Below, piece after piece: positions 34,161 to 42,489 of a DNA stretch of 64,000 nucleotides. Made by a program: the position numbers and the translations under genes. Location: the NCBI RefSeq assembly GCF_026162365.1, contig NZ_JAOANW010000006.1, positions 248,001 through 312,000 of the forward strand, read 5' to 3'. The notes beneath the pieces are model-generated. The model was not told the DNA's origin. It made no database searches and was given only the letters and a program-made list of their open reading frames with translations. Each line of letters starts with the position of its first letter. The first letter of the stretch is position 1. This stretch comes from Nitratireductor luteus (GTDB taxonomy: Bacteria; Pseudomonadota; Alphaproteobacteria; Rhizobiales; Rhizobiaceae).

Positions 34161-34194
34161 ACCGTCCGGATGGTACATATACCGTCCAAACGGT
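34161..34194 (-). promoter_or_regulatory. tandem TetR-like operator boxes of the efflux operon
   Basis: Two 14-base near-palindromes, ACCGTCCGGATGGT (34161-34174) and ACCGTCCAAACGGT (34181-34194), have centres 20 bases apart, or two helical turns. They share ACCGTCC at the left and GGT at the right. They lie upstream of the tetR-adaptor-pump operon, where two TetR dimers could bind side by side. Confidence 0.72.
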
Positions 34195-34814
34195 ACAGTA
34201 AAGGGGTGACGCATGATTTTTTTGCAATGCAGCATCCGCCGGGCACCGGTCCGGGTGATAGAATCACAGCCCCTCCCCTCCCCGTCCTTGTCTGCCCATC
34301 GATGCGCGTTCAAGTCGAATGACGGCTCCCCGGCCACCGTTATCCTGTCTTGCGCGAGGCATCGGTGATCCTTCACTACGGTCTGAATCGCCGCGATATC
34401 ATGGGCTTGCGCGTCGTCCGGCCCGCGACGCCCATTGCTGTTAACCACTTGTTAACCAAAAACTTCTTGACGATGGGCGATCAGCCGATACCAGATGGAT
34501 ACGGATTTGATCGTGAATAGATGGTTTTAGCGTAACTGGGGTCCGGCGGCATCAATCCTGCCAGTCATGCGTAGCTTGCCCTGACAACCGATACGGGGTG
34601 CTTGCCCGCATTTGCGGCGCAAAGTGTAACCGGGGTCGCGCGAACGGGGCGAATCGGCATAAGCTGCGGGTTGTTGGGTGGAAAAGCCGGCTAATATTTG
34701 GCCGCGCCGGGAAACCTGCCGGAGATCGGGCGTATCCCATTGGCCGAGGCCAATGGGATATCTGGCGCAGCGCAGAGCCATTGCAGACGGAGGCGTGGGC
34801 CTCCCGGAGGGAAA
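34195..34814. other. gene-free control region upstream of repABC
   Basis: About 600 bases without a convincing gene separate the efflux operator from repA. A direct repeat GTTAACCACTT/GTTAACCAAAA lies near 34440-34460. Short repeats of the form GTAACTGGGGTC and GTAACCGGGGTC occur near 34533 and 34626. A strong palindrome at 34733-34760 follows. In repABC plasmids this is where the repA promoter and its autoregulatory sites lie. Confidence 0.5.
34733..34760. promoter_or_regulatory. palindrome upstream of repA, candidate RepA/RepB operator
   Basis: Perfect 13-base arms TATCCCATTGGCC and GGCCAATGGGATA are separated by 2 bases and end 54 bases before the repA start. RepA, helped by RepB, represses repABC operons by binding palindromes near the main promoter. 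The position and symmetry fit, but the identity is inferred. As RNA it would also form a leader hairpin. Confidence 0.6.
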
Positions 34815-36095
34815 ATGGCATTGGAAGACACCGCAAATCCGGTAACCGGAAGTCCGGCGGCGGACGAGACGATCGCGGCCGACGCCGCCTTGCTGTCGGA
34901 GCAGTTGCGCGCCCTGCGCGACCGGCTTTTCGCGCCGACGTCGAGCAAGGTGTTGCGCACTTTCACGAGCGGCGAGGCAGCCCGACTGATCGGCGTTTCC
35001 GACGGCTATCTGCGCCAATTATCCATCGCCGGCGAGGGCCCGCAGCCCGATACCGGACCCGGCGGGCGACGCTTTTATTCGCTGGCCGACATCAATGCGC
35101 TGCGCCAGCACCTGGCCGCCCAGGCGCGCGCCAAGGGCAACCACGCCAAGGCCCGCTCCTATGTGAAGTGGCGCGACCCGCAGAGCGAGCATCTGCAGGT
35201 CATCGCCGTGACAAATTTCAAGGGCGGCTCCGGCAAGACCACGACAAGCGCCCATCTCGCCCAGCACCTGGCGCTGGAGGGCTATCGTGTGCTGGCCATC
35301 GACCTCGACCCGCAGGCCTCCATGTCGGCGCTGTTCGGCTACCAGCCGGAAATCGACCTCACCGGCAACGATACGCTCTATGGCGCGATCCGCTATGACG
35401 AGGAGCGCAGGCCGCTTTCGCAGATCATTCGCAAGACCTATTTCGACGGCCTCGACATCGTGCCCGGCAATCTCGAACTGCACGAGTTCGAACACACGAC
35501 GCCGCGCATGCTGGCCGAACGGCAAACGGGATCGGGCTCCGGCTCGCGGGCCGATGATTTCTTCTTCGCCCGCATCCAGGCGGCGCTTGCCTCGGTCGCC
35601 GACGATTACGACATCGTCGTCATCGACTGCCCGCCGCAGCTCGGCTTCCTCACGCTATCGGCCCTGTGCGCGGCCACTTCGGTCATCGTGACGGTGCATC
35701 CGCAGATGCTGGACGTGGCCTCCATGAGCCAGTTCCTCTACATGACTGCCGATCTTCTATCGGTGGTGCGTTCGGCCGGCGGAACGCTCAATTTCGATTT
35801 CCTGCGCTACCTCATCACGCGCTACGAGCCCAATGACGGGCCGCAAACGCAGATCGTCGGCTTTCTGCGATCGCAATTCGGAGAACGGGTGCTGACGGCG
35901 CCGATGGTGAAATCCACCGCGATTTCCGATGCCGGCCTGACCAAGCAGACGCTCTACGAGGTGGGCCGGGACAATTTCACCCGCACGACCTACGATCGCG
36001 CCATGGAAGCGTTGACAGCTGTCAATTCCGAGGTCGAGGCGCTGGTGCGCGCGGCATGGGATCGTGACGGGGGCCGTGAGGGAGGAGCGGCATGA
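34815..36095 (+). CDS. repA: plasmid partitioning ATPase RepA
   Basis: ParA-type Walker ATPase that, with RepB and parS, segregates the replicon and represses the operon. It starts at 34815 after GGAGGGAAA, giving 426 residues. The N-terminal helix-turn-helix region (about 55-115) contains FTSGEAARLIGVSDGYLRQL. The deviant Walker A is NFKGGSGKTTTSAHLA (about 140), and Walker B is DIVVIDCPPQLGFLT. It is the first gene of repABC; the stop overlaps the repB start by ATGA. A parS-like site lies within its 3' end at 36011. Confidence 0.96.
   Translation: MALEDTANPVTGSPAADETIAADAALLSEQLRALRDRLFAPTSSKVLRTFTSGEAARLIGVSDGYLRQLSIAGEGPQPDTGPGGRRFYSLADINALRQHLAAQARAKGNHAKARSYVKWRDPQSEHLQVIAVTNFKGGSGKTTTSAHLAQHLALEGYRVLAIDLDPQASMSALFGYQPEIDLTGNDTLYGAIRYDEERRPLSQIIRKTYFDGLDIVPGNLELHEFEHTTPRMLAERQTGSGSGSRADDFFFARIQAALASVADDYDIVVIDCPPQLGFLTLSALCAATSVIVTVHPQMLDVASMSQFLYMTADLLSVVRSAGGTLNFDFLRYLITRYEPNDGPQTQIVGFLRSQFGERVLTAPMVKSTAISDAGLTKQTLYEVGRDNFTRTTYDRAMEALTAVNSEVEALVRAAWDRDGGREGGAA
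36011..36026. promoter_or_regulatory. parS: parS-like site inside repA
   Basis: GTTGACAGCTGTCAAT matches the repABC centromere consensus GTTNNCNGCNGNNAAC at every fixed base but the last. It lies inside the repA coding sequence. A perfect copy of the same 16-mer is inside repC at 38370. RepB is the expected ligand. Confidence 0.65.
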
Positions 36096-37177
36096 GCAAG
36101 CGCAAGGATCATCTCAAGGCACTGTTCGGCGGCGGTCCGCTTCCAGGCGAGGCGCCCTCCCCTGCCCCGGCCGACAAAGCTCCATCGGCACCGCCGGACC
36201 CCTTGCCACCTGCACCGGAGACCAAGAGCCAGTCGGCCCCCCAGGGCGGTCGCAGCGCGTCGGGTGCGGTCAAGGCCATGGGGCTTACGCTCAATTCCAT
36301 GTCGCGGGAGCTCGACGAGGCCCGTGCCATCAAGGAAAGCCTGACCAAGGGCGAACGCGTCGTCGAGATCGATCCCGAGTTGATCGATCCCTCGCTCGTG
36401 CGCGACCGGCTGAGCCACGAGGACAAGGGCGACGAGGCCTTTCAGGGGCTGGTCGACAGCATGCGCGAGAACGGCCAGCAGGTCCCCGTCCTCCTGCGCC
36501 CCCACCCCACAGCGGAAGGCCGGTACCAGGTTGCCTACGGCCATCGCCGCGTGCGCGCCGCCGCTCGGCTGGGTCAGCCGGTCAAGGCCATCGTCCGCAC
36601 GCTCACCGATGACGAACTGGTGCTGGCCCAGGGCAAGGAAAACACCGAGCGGCGCAACCTCTCCTTCATCGAACGCGCCTTTTTCGCCCATGCGCTGATC
36701 GCTCATGGCTTCGAGCGCGGCATCGTCCAGCGGGCGCTATCGATCCACAAGGCCGAGATGACGCGGCTTCTGGCGGTGGCCGGCGCCGTGCCCGCCGATA
36801 TAGCCCGCGCCATCGGTCCCGCGCCCAAGGCCGGACGGCCGCGCTGGCTGGCTTTGGCAGAATTTCTCAAGCGCGAAGCCGCCGTGGTGATGGCGCAGGA
36901 AGAAATCCGCTCCGGGCGCTTTGCCGATGCGGGTTCGGACGAGCGCTTCCGCCTGCTTTTCGACCGGCTGGCCAAGCGGGTGCCTGGCCGCAAGCCGCCA
37001 AAGCCGCAGCCACGGGTAATCGAGGACGGGAAGGGCCGCATCGTGGCCCGCCTGACACCGGGCGAACGGCCGCAGCTTGAGTTCGATGAGAAGAACCATC
37101 CGGGGCTCGCCGCCTATGTGGCGCAGCACCTGCCGGAGCTTGCCCGACGTCTCGCCGAGGAAGGCGCGGGCGAATGA
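36092..37177 (+). CDS. repB: plasmid partitioning protein RepB
   Basis: ParB-family centromere-binding protein of 361 residues. The N-terminal tail is Pro/Ala-rich (about 10-55). The ParB core follows: RVVEIDPELIDPSLVRDRL (about 89), GLVDSMRENGQQVPVLLRPH, YGHRRVRAAARLG, and ENTERRNLSFIERAFFAHAL. The helix-turn-helix region (about 205-235) is expected to bind parS. The start overlaps the repA stop. The gap to repC (37178-37439) contains the antisense RNA gene. Confidence 0.95.
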   Translation: MSKRKDHLKALFGGGPLPGEAPSPAPADKAPSAPPDPLPPAPETKSQSAPQGGRSASGAVKAMGLTLNSMSRELDEARAIKESLTKGERVVEIDPELIDPSLVRDRLSHEDKGDEAFQGLVDSMRENGQQVPVLLRPHPTAEGRYQVAYGHRRVRAAARLGQPVKAIVRTLTDDELVLAQGKENTERRNLSFIERAFFAHALIAHGFERGIVQRALSIHKAEMTRLLAVAGAVPADIARAIGPAPKAGRPRWLALAEFLKREAAVVMAQEEIRSGRFADAGSDERFRLLFDRLAKRVPGRKPPKPQPRVIEDGKGRIVARLTPGERPQLEFDEKNHPGLAAYVAQHLPELARRLAEEGAGE

Positions 37178-37299
37178 CAGTTGGCGTCGGCCGACCGCGG
37201 TCAATCGGCCCACGGCCGATCTATCCACGGTTTGGCCGGCGCGCGTAGAGTGTTCCACAGCGTAACGAGATGAATTGAAAACGAGGTAGAGACCGCAAG

Positions 37300-37350
37300 A
37301 AAAAAGGCCCCCGAAACGTTGCCATTCCGGAAGCCCCTTTTCGATGTAGC
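37300..37350 (-). ncRNA. counter-transcribed antisense RNA (ctRNA/incA) of repABC
   Basis: On the minus strand a -35 box TTGACA (37385-37380) is followed after 17 bases by TTCTTT (37362-37357, a weak -10). A rho-independent terminator follows: an 11-base stem (plus-strand positions 37306-37316 with 37325-37335, including G-U pairs), an 8-base loop and six U. The predicted transcript is about 50 nt, the normal size. Such RNAs pair with the repC leader and lower RepC synthesis, setting copy number and incompatibility. The 5' end is estimated. Confidence 0.82.
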
Positions 37351-37439
37351 AATCTGAAAGAATCACTTCCGACCGACAATGTCAAGCATCGGACCGTTCC
37401 GGTGGCCGTCTTTTTCTTGCCTGATGAAAGGTAAGAGCC

Positions 37440-38759
37440 ATGACGGACAGATTTGCCGTCTCGCCATTCGGCGGGCGAGGGTTGGCGCGTGCGCAATTCG
37501 CACTCAACGAGCAAATAATGCGCAGCAGGAAGGCCGCCGCAGGGCAAGATGATTCGGCGCGGGCCGATGCCGTGGCGGACAAATGGAAACTCATCCGCGC
37601 GGTAACGGAGGCCAAAGCCGCGCTTGGCCTGTCGGACCGCACCATCGCCGTGCTGGAAGCGCTGATGAGCTTTTACCCCGAGCGCCAACTCGATTTGCGC
37701 CGGCCGTTGATCGTCTTCCCTTCCAACGCCGAACTGTCGCTCCGGACCCGGGGCATGGCGCCGGCCACGCTGCGCCGTCATCTGGCCTGCCTGGTGGAAG
37801 CGCGCATGATGCTGCGCCGCGACAGCGCCAATGGCAAGCGCTTTGCCTGCCGCAACGACAAGGGCGAGGTGGAGGCTGCCTTCGGCTTCGATCTTGCGCC
37901 GCTCGTCATGCGGGCTGGCGAAATCGAGCGGCTGGCCGGGCAAGCCCGCGAGGAGGCGAAGGCGATCCGCATGCTGCGCGCCGAAATCACCATCCATCTG
38001 CGCGACATTGCGGCCATCCTGAAGGCGGCCGGGCAAGAGGGCAGGGCGGCGGGCGACCTTATCGCCGATTTCGAAGCCCTCTCGGGGCGGCTCGGCCGCA
38101 ACACGCCGCGGGCCGAACTGACGCGCCGCAGGGATGCGCTTGTGTCGCTGCGGGCGCGTCTGGAGGCTGAATTCCTGGCTGAAAGCCCTGTTCAAGCGGT
38201 CGAAACGAGCTCAAACGTCCCGGAAACCAGCCCGGAATCACCGAAAATGAGCGCCAATGACGCGCAAAATGAGCGCCATATTGAGGGTTCAGAGTCAGAA
38301 TATTCCTTAGTAGATAAGCAACTGGATTTTGAAAAGCACGACCGTAACGTCAGCGCTTCCTCCCGGAAAGTTGACAGCTGTCAACCGCCAAGGCCAAGCC
38401 GACCGGTAGAGCCAATAGAGCTGACGCTCGTTCTCTCCGCCTGCCCCCAGATCAGGGACTATGCGCCGCATGGCATCGCCGGTTGGCGGGATCTGGCGGC
38501 GGCGGCCGACCTTGTCCGCTCCATGCTAGGCATATCGGGCAGCGCTTGGGAAAAAGCACGGCAGGTTCTGGGGCAGGCGGCTGCGGCGGCTGCGGTCGCG
38601 GCGATCCTGGAGCGCATCGACCAGATCAAATCGCCGGGCGGATATCTGCGCGGACTGACGGCGCGGGCGGAAATGGGAGATTTCTCGCTGAAGCCGATGC
38701 TTTCGGTACTGGCGGCGCGTGGTCTTCGGGACCGGCTCGGTTCAGGTCAGGCGGCGTGA
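37440..38759 (+). CDS. repC: replication initiator RepC
   Basis: Initiator protein of repABC replicons, 439 residues. The conserved N-terminal half includes LIRAVTEAKAALGLSDRTIA, LEALMSFYPERQLDL, FPSNAELSLRTRGM and TLRRHLACLVEARM, a winged-helix region that binds the origin, which in this family lies inside repC itself. A variable linker (about 240-330) precedes the C-terminal domain with YAPHGIAGWRDLAAAADLVR. A perfect parS-like palindrome lies in the linker at 38370. The 3' end overlaps the convergent WGR gene by 13 bases. Expression is under control of the ctRNA upstream. Confidence 0.96.
   Translation: MTDRFAVSPFGGRGLARAQFALNEQIMRSRKAAAGQDDSARADAVADKWKLIRAVTEAKAALGLSDRTIAVLEALMSFYPERQLDLRRPLIVFPSNAELSLRTRGMAPATLRRHLACLVEARMMLRRDSANGKRFACRNDKGEVEAAFGFDLAPLVMRAGEIERLAGQAREEAKAIRMLRAEITIHLRDIAAILKAAGQEGRAAGDLIADFEALSGRLGRNTPRAELTRRRDALVSLRARLEAEFLAESPVQAVETSSNVPETSPESPKMSANDAQNERHIEGSESEYSLVDKQLDFEKHDRNVSASSRKVDSCQPPRPSRPVEPIELTLVLSACPQIRDYAPHGIAGWRDLAAAADLVRSMLGISGSAWEKARQVLGQAAAAAAVAAILERIDQIKSPGGYLRGLTARAEMGDFSLKPMLSVLAARGLRDRLGSGQAA
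38370..38385. promoter_or_regulatory. parS: perfect parS-like palindrome inside repC
   Basis: GTTGACAGCTGTCAAC is a perfect 16-base palindrome that fully matches the repABC parS consensus GTTNNCNGCNGNNAAC. It lies within the low-conservation linker region of repC. With the site at 36011 it gives two candidate RepB-binding sites 2.36 kb apart. Confidence 0.75.
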
Positions 38760-39010
38760 TGACTTCTGGCATCCAGCCGGTATCCGCGCTTCTGCTTGGC
38801 GGCAAGCAGCCGGTCGAAGGCTGCCCGGGCCTCCGTCTGACTGCGATAGAGGTTGACCAGGGCGCGGCCGCGCGTGCCGATCCGCCCCCATTGGCGCACC
38901 AGCGCGGCATCGCCGAACAGGCTGGATTCTATGGACAGGCAATAAAAGCGTGCCATATTGCGGGAGGCATCGATTCGGAAAAGAAGGTGCTCGGACGGTG
39001 TTTTCTCCAT
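38747..39010 (-). CDS. WGR-domain protein
   Basis: Small protein of 87 residues if begun at MEKTPSEHLLFRID; an in-frame ATG at 39031 would add seven residues. Nearly all of it is a WGR domain: NMARFYCLSIESSLFGDAAL, VRQWGRIGTRGRALV, then a C-terminal helix with YRSQTEARAAFDRLLAAK. WGR domains occur in PARP-type enzymes, where they sense nucleic-acid ends, and as stand-alone small proteins in rhizobia whose role is unknown. It converges on repC and overlaps it by 13 bases, so transcription of one could affect the other. Confidence 0.85.
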   Translation of the reverse strand: MEKTPSEHLLFRIDASRNMARFYCLSIESSLFGDAALVRQWGRIGTRGRALVNLYRSQTEARAAFDRLLAAKQKRGYRLDARSHHAA

Positions 39011-39168
39011 GGCCCGAGTCTCGCCTGGCAAAGCTTTCCGCGTCCAACGTATTTGCTGAATCGATCCGGCTCAACCGATTCATGAAATTGATGGATGCGA
39101 CGTTTCCCGACCAACGGAAGCTAACACTGAGATAGCTTCCGTATTAAGGAAATGATAACCATGAACCA

Positions 39169-40347
39169 ATGGCTTACGAATCTCTCCTTCTCGACCACCC
39201 GGACCTGCTTTCGCCTCTTGCACGGGCGGAAGACGGGCTCGCACGGCTCGACGAGCGGATAGGGCGCAGCGACCGGGGCGATGGGTTCCTGCTGCGCCGG
39301 GATTTCGCCGATGCGGTTGCCGCCTGCTGGCTCGAAGGCGAACTTGTCCACATGGAGGATCTGGTGCTGCATGACGGGCGGCTCGATGTGCGCAGCCCCT
39401 CGCACGAACTGACCCGCGCCCATATGGTCTTGCGGAAGCGCCGGCGCATCGCCGCCGAACCGCCCGATTGGGCGACGGGGCCCGCCGGCCTCGCGGCGCT
39501 GCAGGCGCGGGAGGAGAGCCTTGCCGCGCCTCTGCCGGAACGGCCGGCCCCGCCCGATGCGGCCGCAATGCCGCCCGATGAGGACGACCGCTTCGCCGAG
39601 GAGTTGGCCGAGATCGACGCGGTGCTGGCGCGCAGCAACCGGCTTCTGGCGCAGAAGGGCAGGGGAGGGAGCCATGCCGCTGAAGCCGCGCTGTGGCCGC
39701 TGGCACCGGGCGAAGCGCAGGCGCAAGCGGGGGAGGCGGCCGATTTTACCGGACCTGGCGCCGCCTCCATCGACGCGCTGATCCGCGATGGGGACAGGGA
39801 CGAGCGCGGCCTGCTGGCCGACTGGCATGCCCGATTTTCAAGCATCGAGGCGTCGGGCCTGCCGCCGGTGCTGATGGCGTTTCACGCCTGGGACGCATGG
39901 CAGGCACTGCAGCCGCTGGAGCGGCAACCCTGGCTGGGTAATCTCCTGGTCACGGCGTTCCTGCGCAAGAGGGGCAAGACCCGGCATCTGTTCAGCCTTG
40001 CGGCGGCCCTGCGCGAGATCCCCCGCGAGCAACGCATGTCGCGCAAGGCGTCGACCCGCTGCCATGCCTTCTTCGACGCCATATCGGCCGGAGCGCTCGC
40101 CGGCATGAAGGAGATCGACCGGCTGGAACTCGCCGCCGCCCAGTTCCAACGCCGGCTAAGAGGGCGACGAAAAAGCTCCCGCCTGCCGAAACTGGCCGAA
40201 CTCATCCTGTCGCGGCCGATCGTTTCGGCCGGCATGATCGCCGACGAGCTGAAGATCACCCAACGGGCGGCGCTCAACCTGATCGGCGAACTGGCGCCAC
40301 GGGAACTCACGGGACGCGGACGCTATCGGGCCTGGGCCGTGCTTTAG
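39169..40347 (+). CDS. RHE_PE00001-family protein with C-terminal helix-turn-helix (DUF1612-like)
   Basis: Protein of 392 residues that I recognise as the RHE_PE00001 type, often found near rhizobial repABC loci. The N-terminal part (about 5-100) is Leu/Arg/Asp-rich, with LRRDFADAVAACWLEGELVH and RSPSHELTRAHMVLRKRRRI. A Pro/Ala-rich linker follows. The C-terminal half contains GLPPVLMAFHAWDAWQAL, WLGNLLVTAFLR and a winged-helix region ending ELKITQRAALNLIGELAPRE. The segments resemble Fic-associated regulatory modules, but the Fic HPFxxGNGR motif is absent. DNA binding is likely; the role is unknown. Confidence 0.65.
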   Translation: MAYESLLLDHPDLLSPLARAEDGLARLDERIGRSDRGDGFLLRRDFADAVAACWLEGELVHMEDLVLHDGRLDVRSPSHELTRAHMVLRKRRRIAAEPPDWATGPAGLAALQAREESLAAPLPERPAPPDAAAMPPDEDDRFAEELAEIDAVLARSNRLLAQKGRGGSHAAEAALWPLAPGEAQAQAGEAADFTGPGAASIDALIRDGDRDERGLLADWHARFSSIEASGLPPVLMAFHAWDAWQALQPLERQPWLGNLLVTAFLRKRGKTRHLFSLAAALREIPREQRMSRKASTRCHAFFDAISAGALAGMKEIDRLELAAAQFQRRLRGRRKSSRLPKLAELILSRPIVSAGMIADELKITQRAALNLIGELAPRELTGRGRYRAWAVL

Positions 40348-40749
40348 GTGAGAGGCCGAAATCAATATCAATCTCACCCGCCGCAATGTCGATCCGGTGG
40401 TCCGCCGTGTAGCCGAGGGTCTCGTTGAGCGTTCGAGGCTTCTGGTCCCGGATCTGGTCCTGACCAGCAGGGCGGAACCCTCCAAGCTGAAAAGCCGGCG
40501 GGCAAACGCATCTCGTGTGCGGCAGTTGGTGTCCTCGCAGTCTTACGATGGCGCTCGCATTCAGCCATTGTTTCAGCTTCATCGTATCGGCTGGGAACAA
40601 ACGCGTCTCTCGTGACGCTGCTGGTGCCGCACCTCATCCCTGCGATGGGCAATGTCAGGCCGACCCCGAGAAAATTGCTCACGCGCGTCACATCCTGCCC
40701 GGCTGCCTTGTCATGTTCCTTGAACCGACAATTCGCGAAGGAAACGAAG
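40348..40749. other. gene-free stretch with a candidate ECF promoter
   Basis: No protein-like frame is convincing in this 402-base gap. A leftward open frame (40307-40600) has a short stretch resembling transposase C-termini (KPRTLNETLGY), but too little to call. The right end carries the candidate promoter at 40686-40712. Confidence 0.4.
40686..40712 (+). promoter_or_regulatory. candidate ECF41-type promoter before the flavodoxin gene
   Basis: CGTCACA at 40686-40692 and TGTC at 40709-40712 are separated by 16 bases. This differs by one base in each box from the published ECF41 pattern TGTCACA-N16-CGTC. An ECF41 sigma factor is encoded just downstream, so self-activation of the two-gene unit is plausible. 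Short motifs like this also occur by chance. Confidence 0.42.
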
Positions 40750-41409
40750 ATGGCCGATCAGGATAGGAGCCGGGAACTCATCATCGGAGCACCGGGGATT
40801 TCCCCACCGACATGTGTCGCGATCGTTTATCACACCGGTTACGGACACACCGGACGCCAGGCCGAGGCGGTCAGGGCAGGCGTCGAAGAGATTGACGGGG
40901 TGAACGCGCTGCTTCTGACCGATGCGGAAGCGCAACAGCGTTGGGACGATCTCAATGCGGCACAGGCGATCATTTTCGGCGCACCGACCTATGTCGGCGC
41001 GGCTTCCGCCTCGTTCAAAGCGTTCCAGGAAGCAAGCTCGAACGCGATCATGGCCCGCGGTTATCTTTGGAAGGACAAGGTCGCCTCCGGCTTCACCAAT
41101 TCCGGATCGAGATCCGGCGACAAGCTCTCTACACTCATCCAAATGGCGCTCTTTGCCGCACAGCACGGAATGCATTGGGTAAGCCTTGATCTGCCCCCGG
41201 CGAACTGCTCCTCATCAGGATCAGAGGACGACCTGAACAGGCTCGGATTCTGGTTGGGCGCGGGCGCTCAGTCGAATATTGACGAGGGTCCTGACGTGGC
41301 TCCACCGGAGTCCGATCTCGAGACCGCGCGCCATCTGGGTCGACGCGTGGCAAGGACCGCGCTTCAATTCGCGCGTGGCTGCAAAAGTATGGACGTAGAA
41401 ACCTCATGA
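40750..41409 (+). CDS. flavodoxin-fold NAD(P)H:quinone oxidoreductase-like protein
   Basis: FMN-binding protein of 219 residues starting MADQDRSRELIIG, after AAGGAAACGAAG. The phosphate loop CVAIVYHTGYGHTGRQAEAV (about 24-43) replaces the usual SxTGxT. The isoalloxazine-contact segments are IIFGAPTYVGAASASFKAFQ and KVASGFTNSGSRSGDKLSTL, as in WrbA-type quinone reductases. It is followed 26 bases later by an ECF41 sigma factor gene. ECF41 loci usually pair with a small redox or carboxymuconolactone-decarboxylase-like gene, and this flavoprotein probably fills that place. Quinone or electrophile reduction is inferred. Confidence 0.82.
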   Translation: MADQDRSRELIIGAPGISPPTCVAIVYHTGYGHTGRQAEAVRAGVEEIDGVNALLLTDAEAQQRWDDLNAAQAIIFGAPTYVGAASASFKAFQEASSNAIMARGYLWKDKVASGFTNSGSRSGDKLSTLIQMALFAAQHGMHWVSLDLPPANCSSSGSEDDLNRLGFWLGAGAQSNIDEGPDVAPPESDLETARHLGRRVARTALQFARGCKSMDVETS

Positions 41410-41435
41410 CATGATCGACGGATAGATTCTGTACC

Positions 41436-42341
41436 ATGACTGAAACAAGTGCTCATCCGGTCTGCTCCAATCTTCGCCGACACCTGACCCAGATGGCCTA
41501 CCGGATGCTGGGATCGGTTGCCGACGCAGAAGACGTGGTTCAGGATGCGTGGGTGCGCTGGCTCGCTTCCGATCGCAAGGCGGTGCAAGAGCCGGCGGCC
41601 TTTCTGCGGACCATTGTGACACGGCTTTGCCTGAACGAGCTGAAGTCCGCCCGACGTCGGCGTGAAATCTATATCGGACCGTGGCTCCCCGAACCGATCG
41701 TCGATCCGGAGGATGAGGAACCGACCAGCGACATCACGCTGCCAGTGATGATCGCACTGGAAAGGCTGTCGCCGCTGGAGCGGGCAGCCTTTCTCCTGCA
41801 TGACGTGTTCGGCATGAGCTTCGATGAGGTCGCGGATGCTACCGGGCGAGAGGCAGCAACGTGCCGCAAGCTCGCCAGCCGGGCACGGACTCACATCCAT
41901 GAGGCCCGCCCGAGATTTACGGCGTCTGGGGAGCATGGGCGAAAGCTTGCGGCCGCTTTCTTCACCGCGTCACGGAGCGGTGACATGCGCGCGCTGCGCA
42001 CGCTCCTGGCCGAGGACATCGTCGTCTATGCCGATGGCGGCGGGAAGGTTCCGGCGACCATAGCCCCAGCAGTCGGACTTGATGCAGCGATGAAGCTCTT
42101 CGGTGCGCTTGTCCGGTATTTTGCCAGGTCGCCATCCCGGCTGATCCGCTATGCCACCATTAACGGGCTGCCGGGTTTCATTACAGTTGAATCAGACGAT
42201 ATCGTGCAGACAACTGCTTTGCAGTTCGCAAACGCGAGGATTGTCGCTATCTACGTCACGCGCAATCCCCAGAAGCTAAAACACCTGGTGCCCTCTGACG
42301 AGCCACCGCTCATTTCCTCGCTGTCTGCCGACTGCCAATAA
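41436..42341 (+). CDS. ECF41-family RNA polymerase sigma factor (SigJ type)
   Basis: Sigma factor of 301 residues. Region 2 is MAYRMLGSVADAEDVVQDAW (about 19-38); region 4 is LSPLERAAFLLHDVFGMSFD (about 109-128). WLPEP is present between them. The extra C-terminal SnoaL-like domain has the two ECF41 hallmarks: YADGGGKVPA (about 190) and RNPQKLKHL (about 277). In ECF41 factors this tail both restrains and supports sigma activity in place of an anti-sigma factor, and none is seen here. Its gene follows the flavodoxin-like gene. The inducing signal is unknown. Confidence 0.92.
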   Translation: MTETSAHPVCSNLRRHLTQMAYRMLGSVADAEDVVQDAWVRWLASDRKAVQEPAAFLRTIVTRLCLNELKSARRRREIYIGPWLPEPIVDPEDEEPTSDITLPVMIALERLSPLERAAFLLHDVFGMSFDEVADATGREAATCRKLASRARTHIHEARPRFTASGEHGRKLAAAFFTASRSGDMRALRTLLAEDIVVYADGGGKVPATIAPAVGLDAAMKLFGALVRYFARSPSRLIRYATINGLPGFITVESDDIVQTTALQFANARIVAIYVTRNPQKLKHLVPSDEPPLISSLSADCQ

Positions 42342-42489
42342 ACCGAACCGCCGCGAACGGGGGCGTGCGACCTCGCGATGATCTGGCGCAGCGCTTCGTT
42401 GCCCGCCGCTGCACGCAGGACCAACGCCGTGGGTGGGCTCAATCGAGCCATCCATCGCGGCCGTCGCCGAGGAACCGCAAGAGCTCCGC

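Noticed and set aside
36500-37177. Leftward frames opposite repB
   Set aside because: They mirror the ParB core on the opposite strand and have no start signals.
40307-40600. Leftward frame with KPRTLNETLGY, possible transposase end
   Set aside because: Only about ten residues look transposase-like; no terminal repeat or target duplication is visible.
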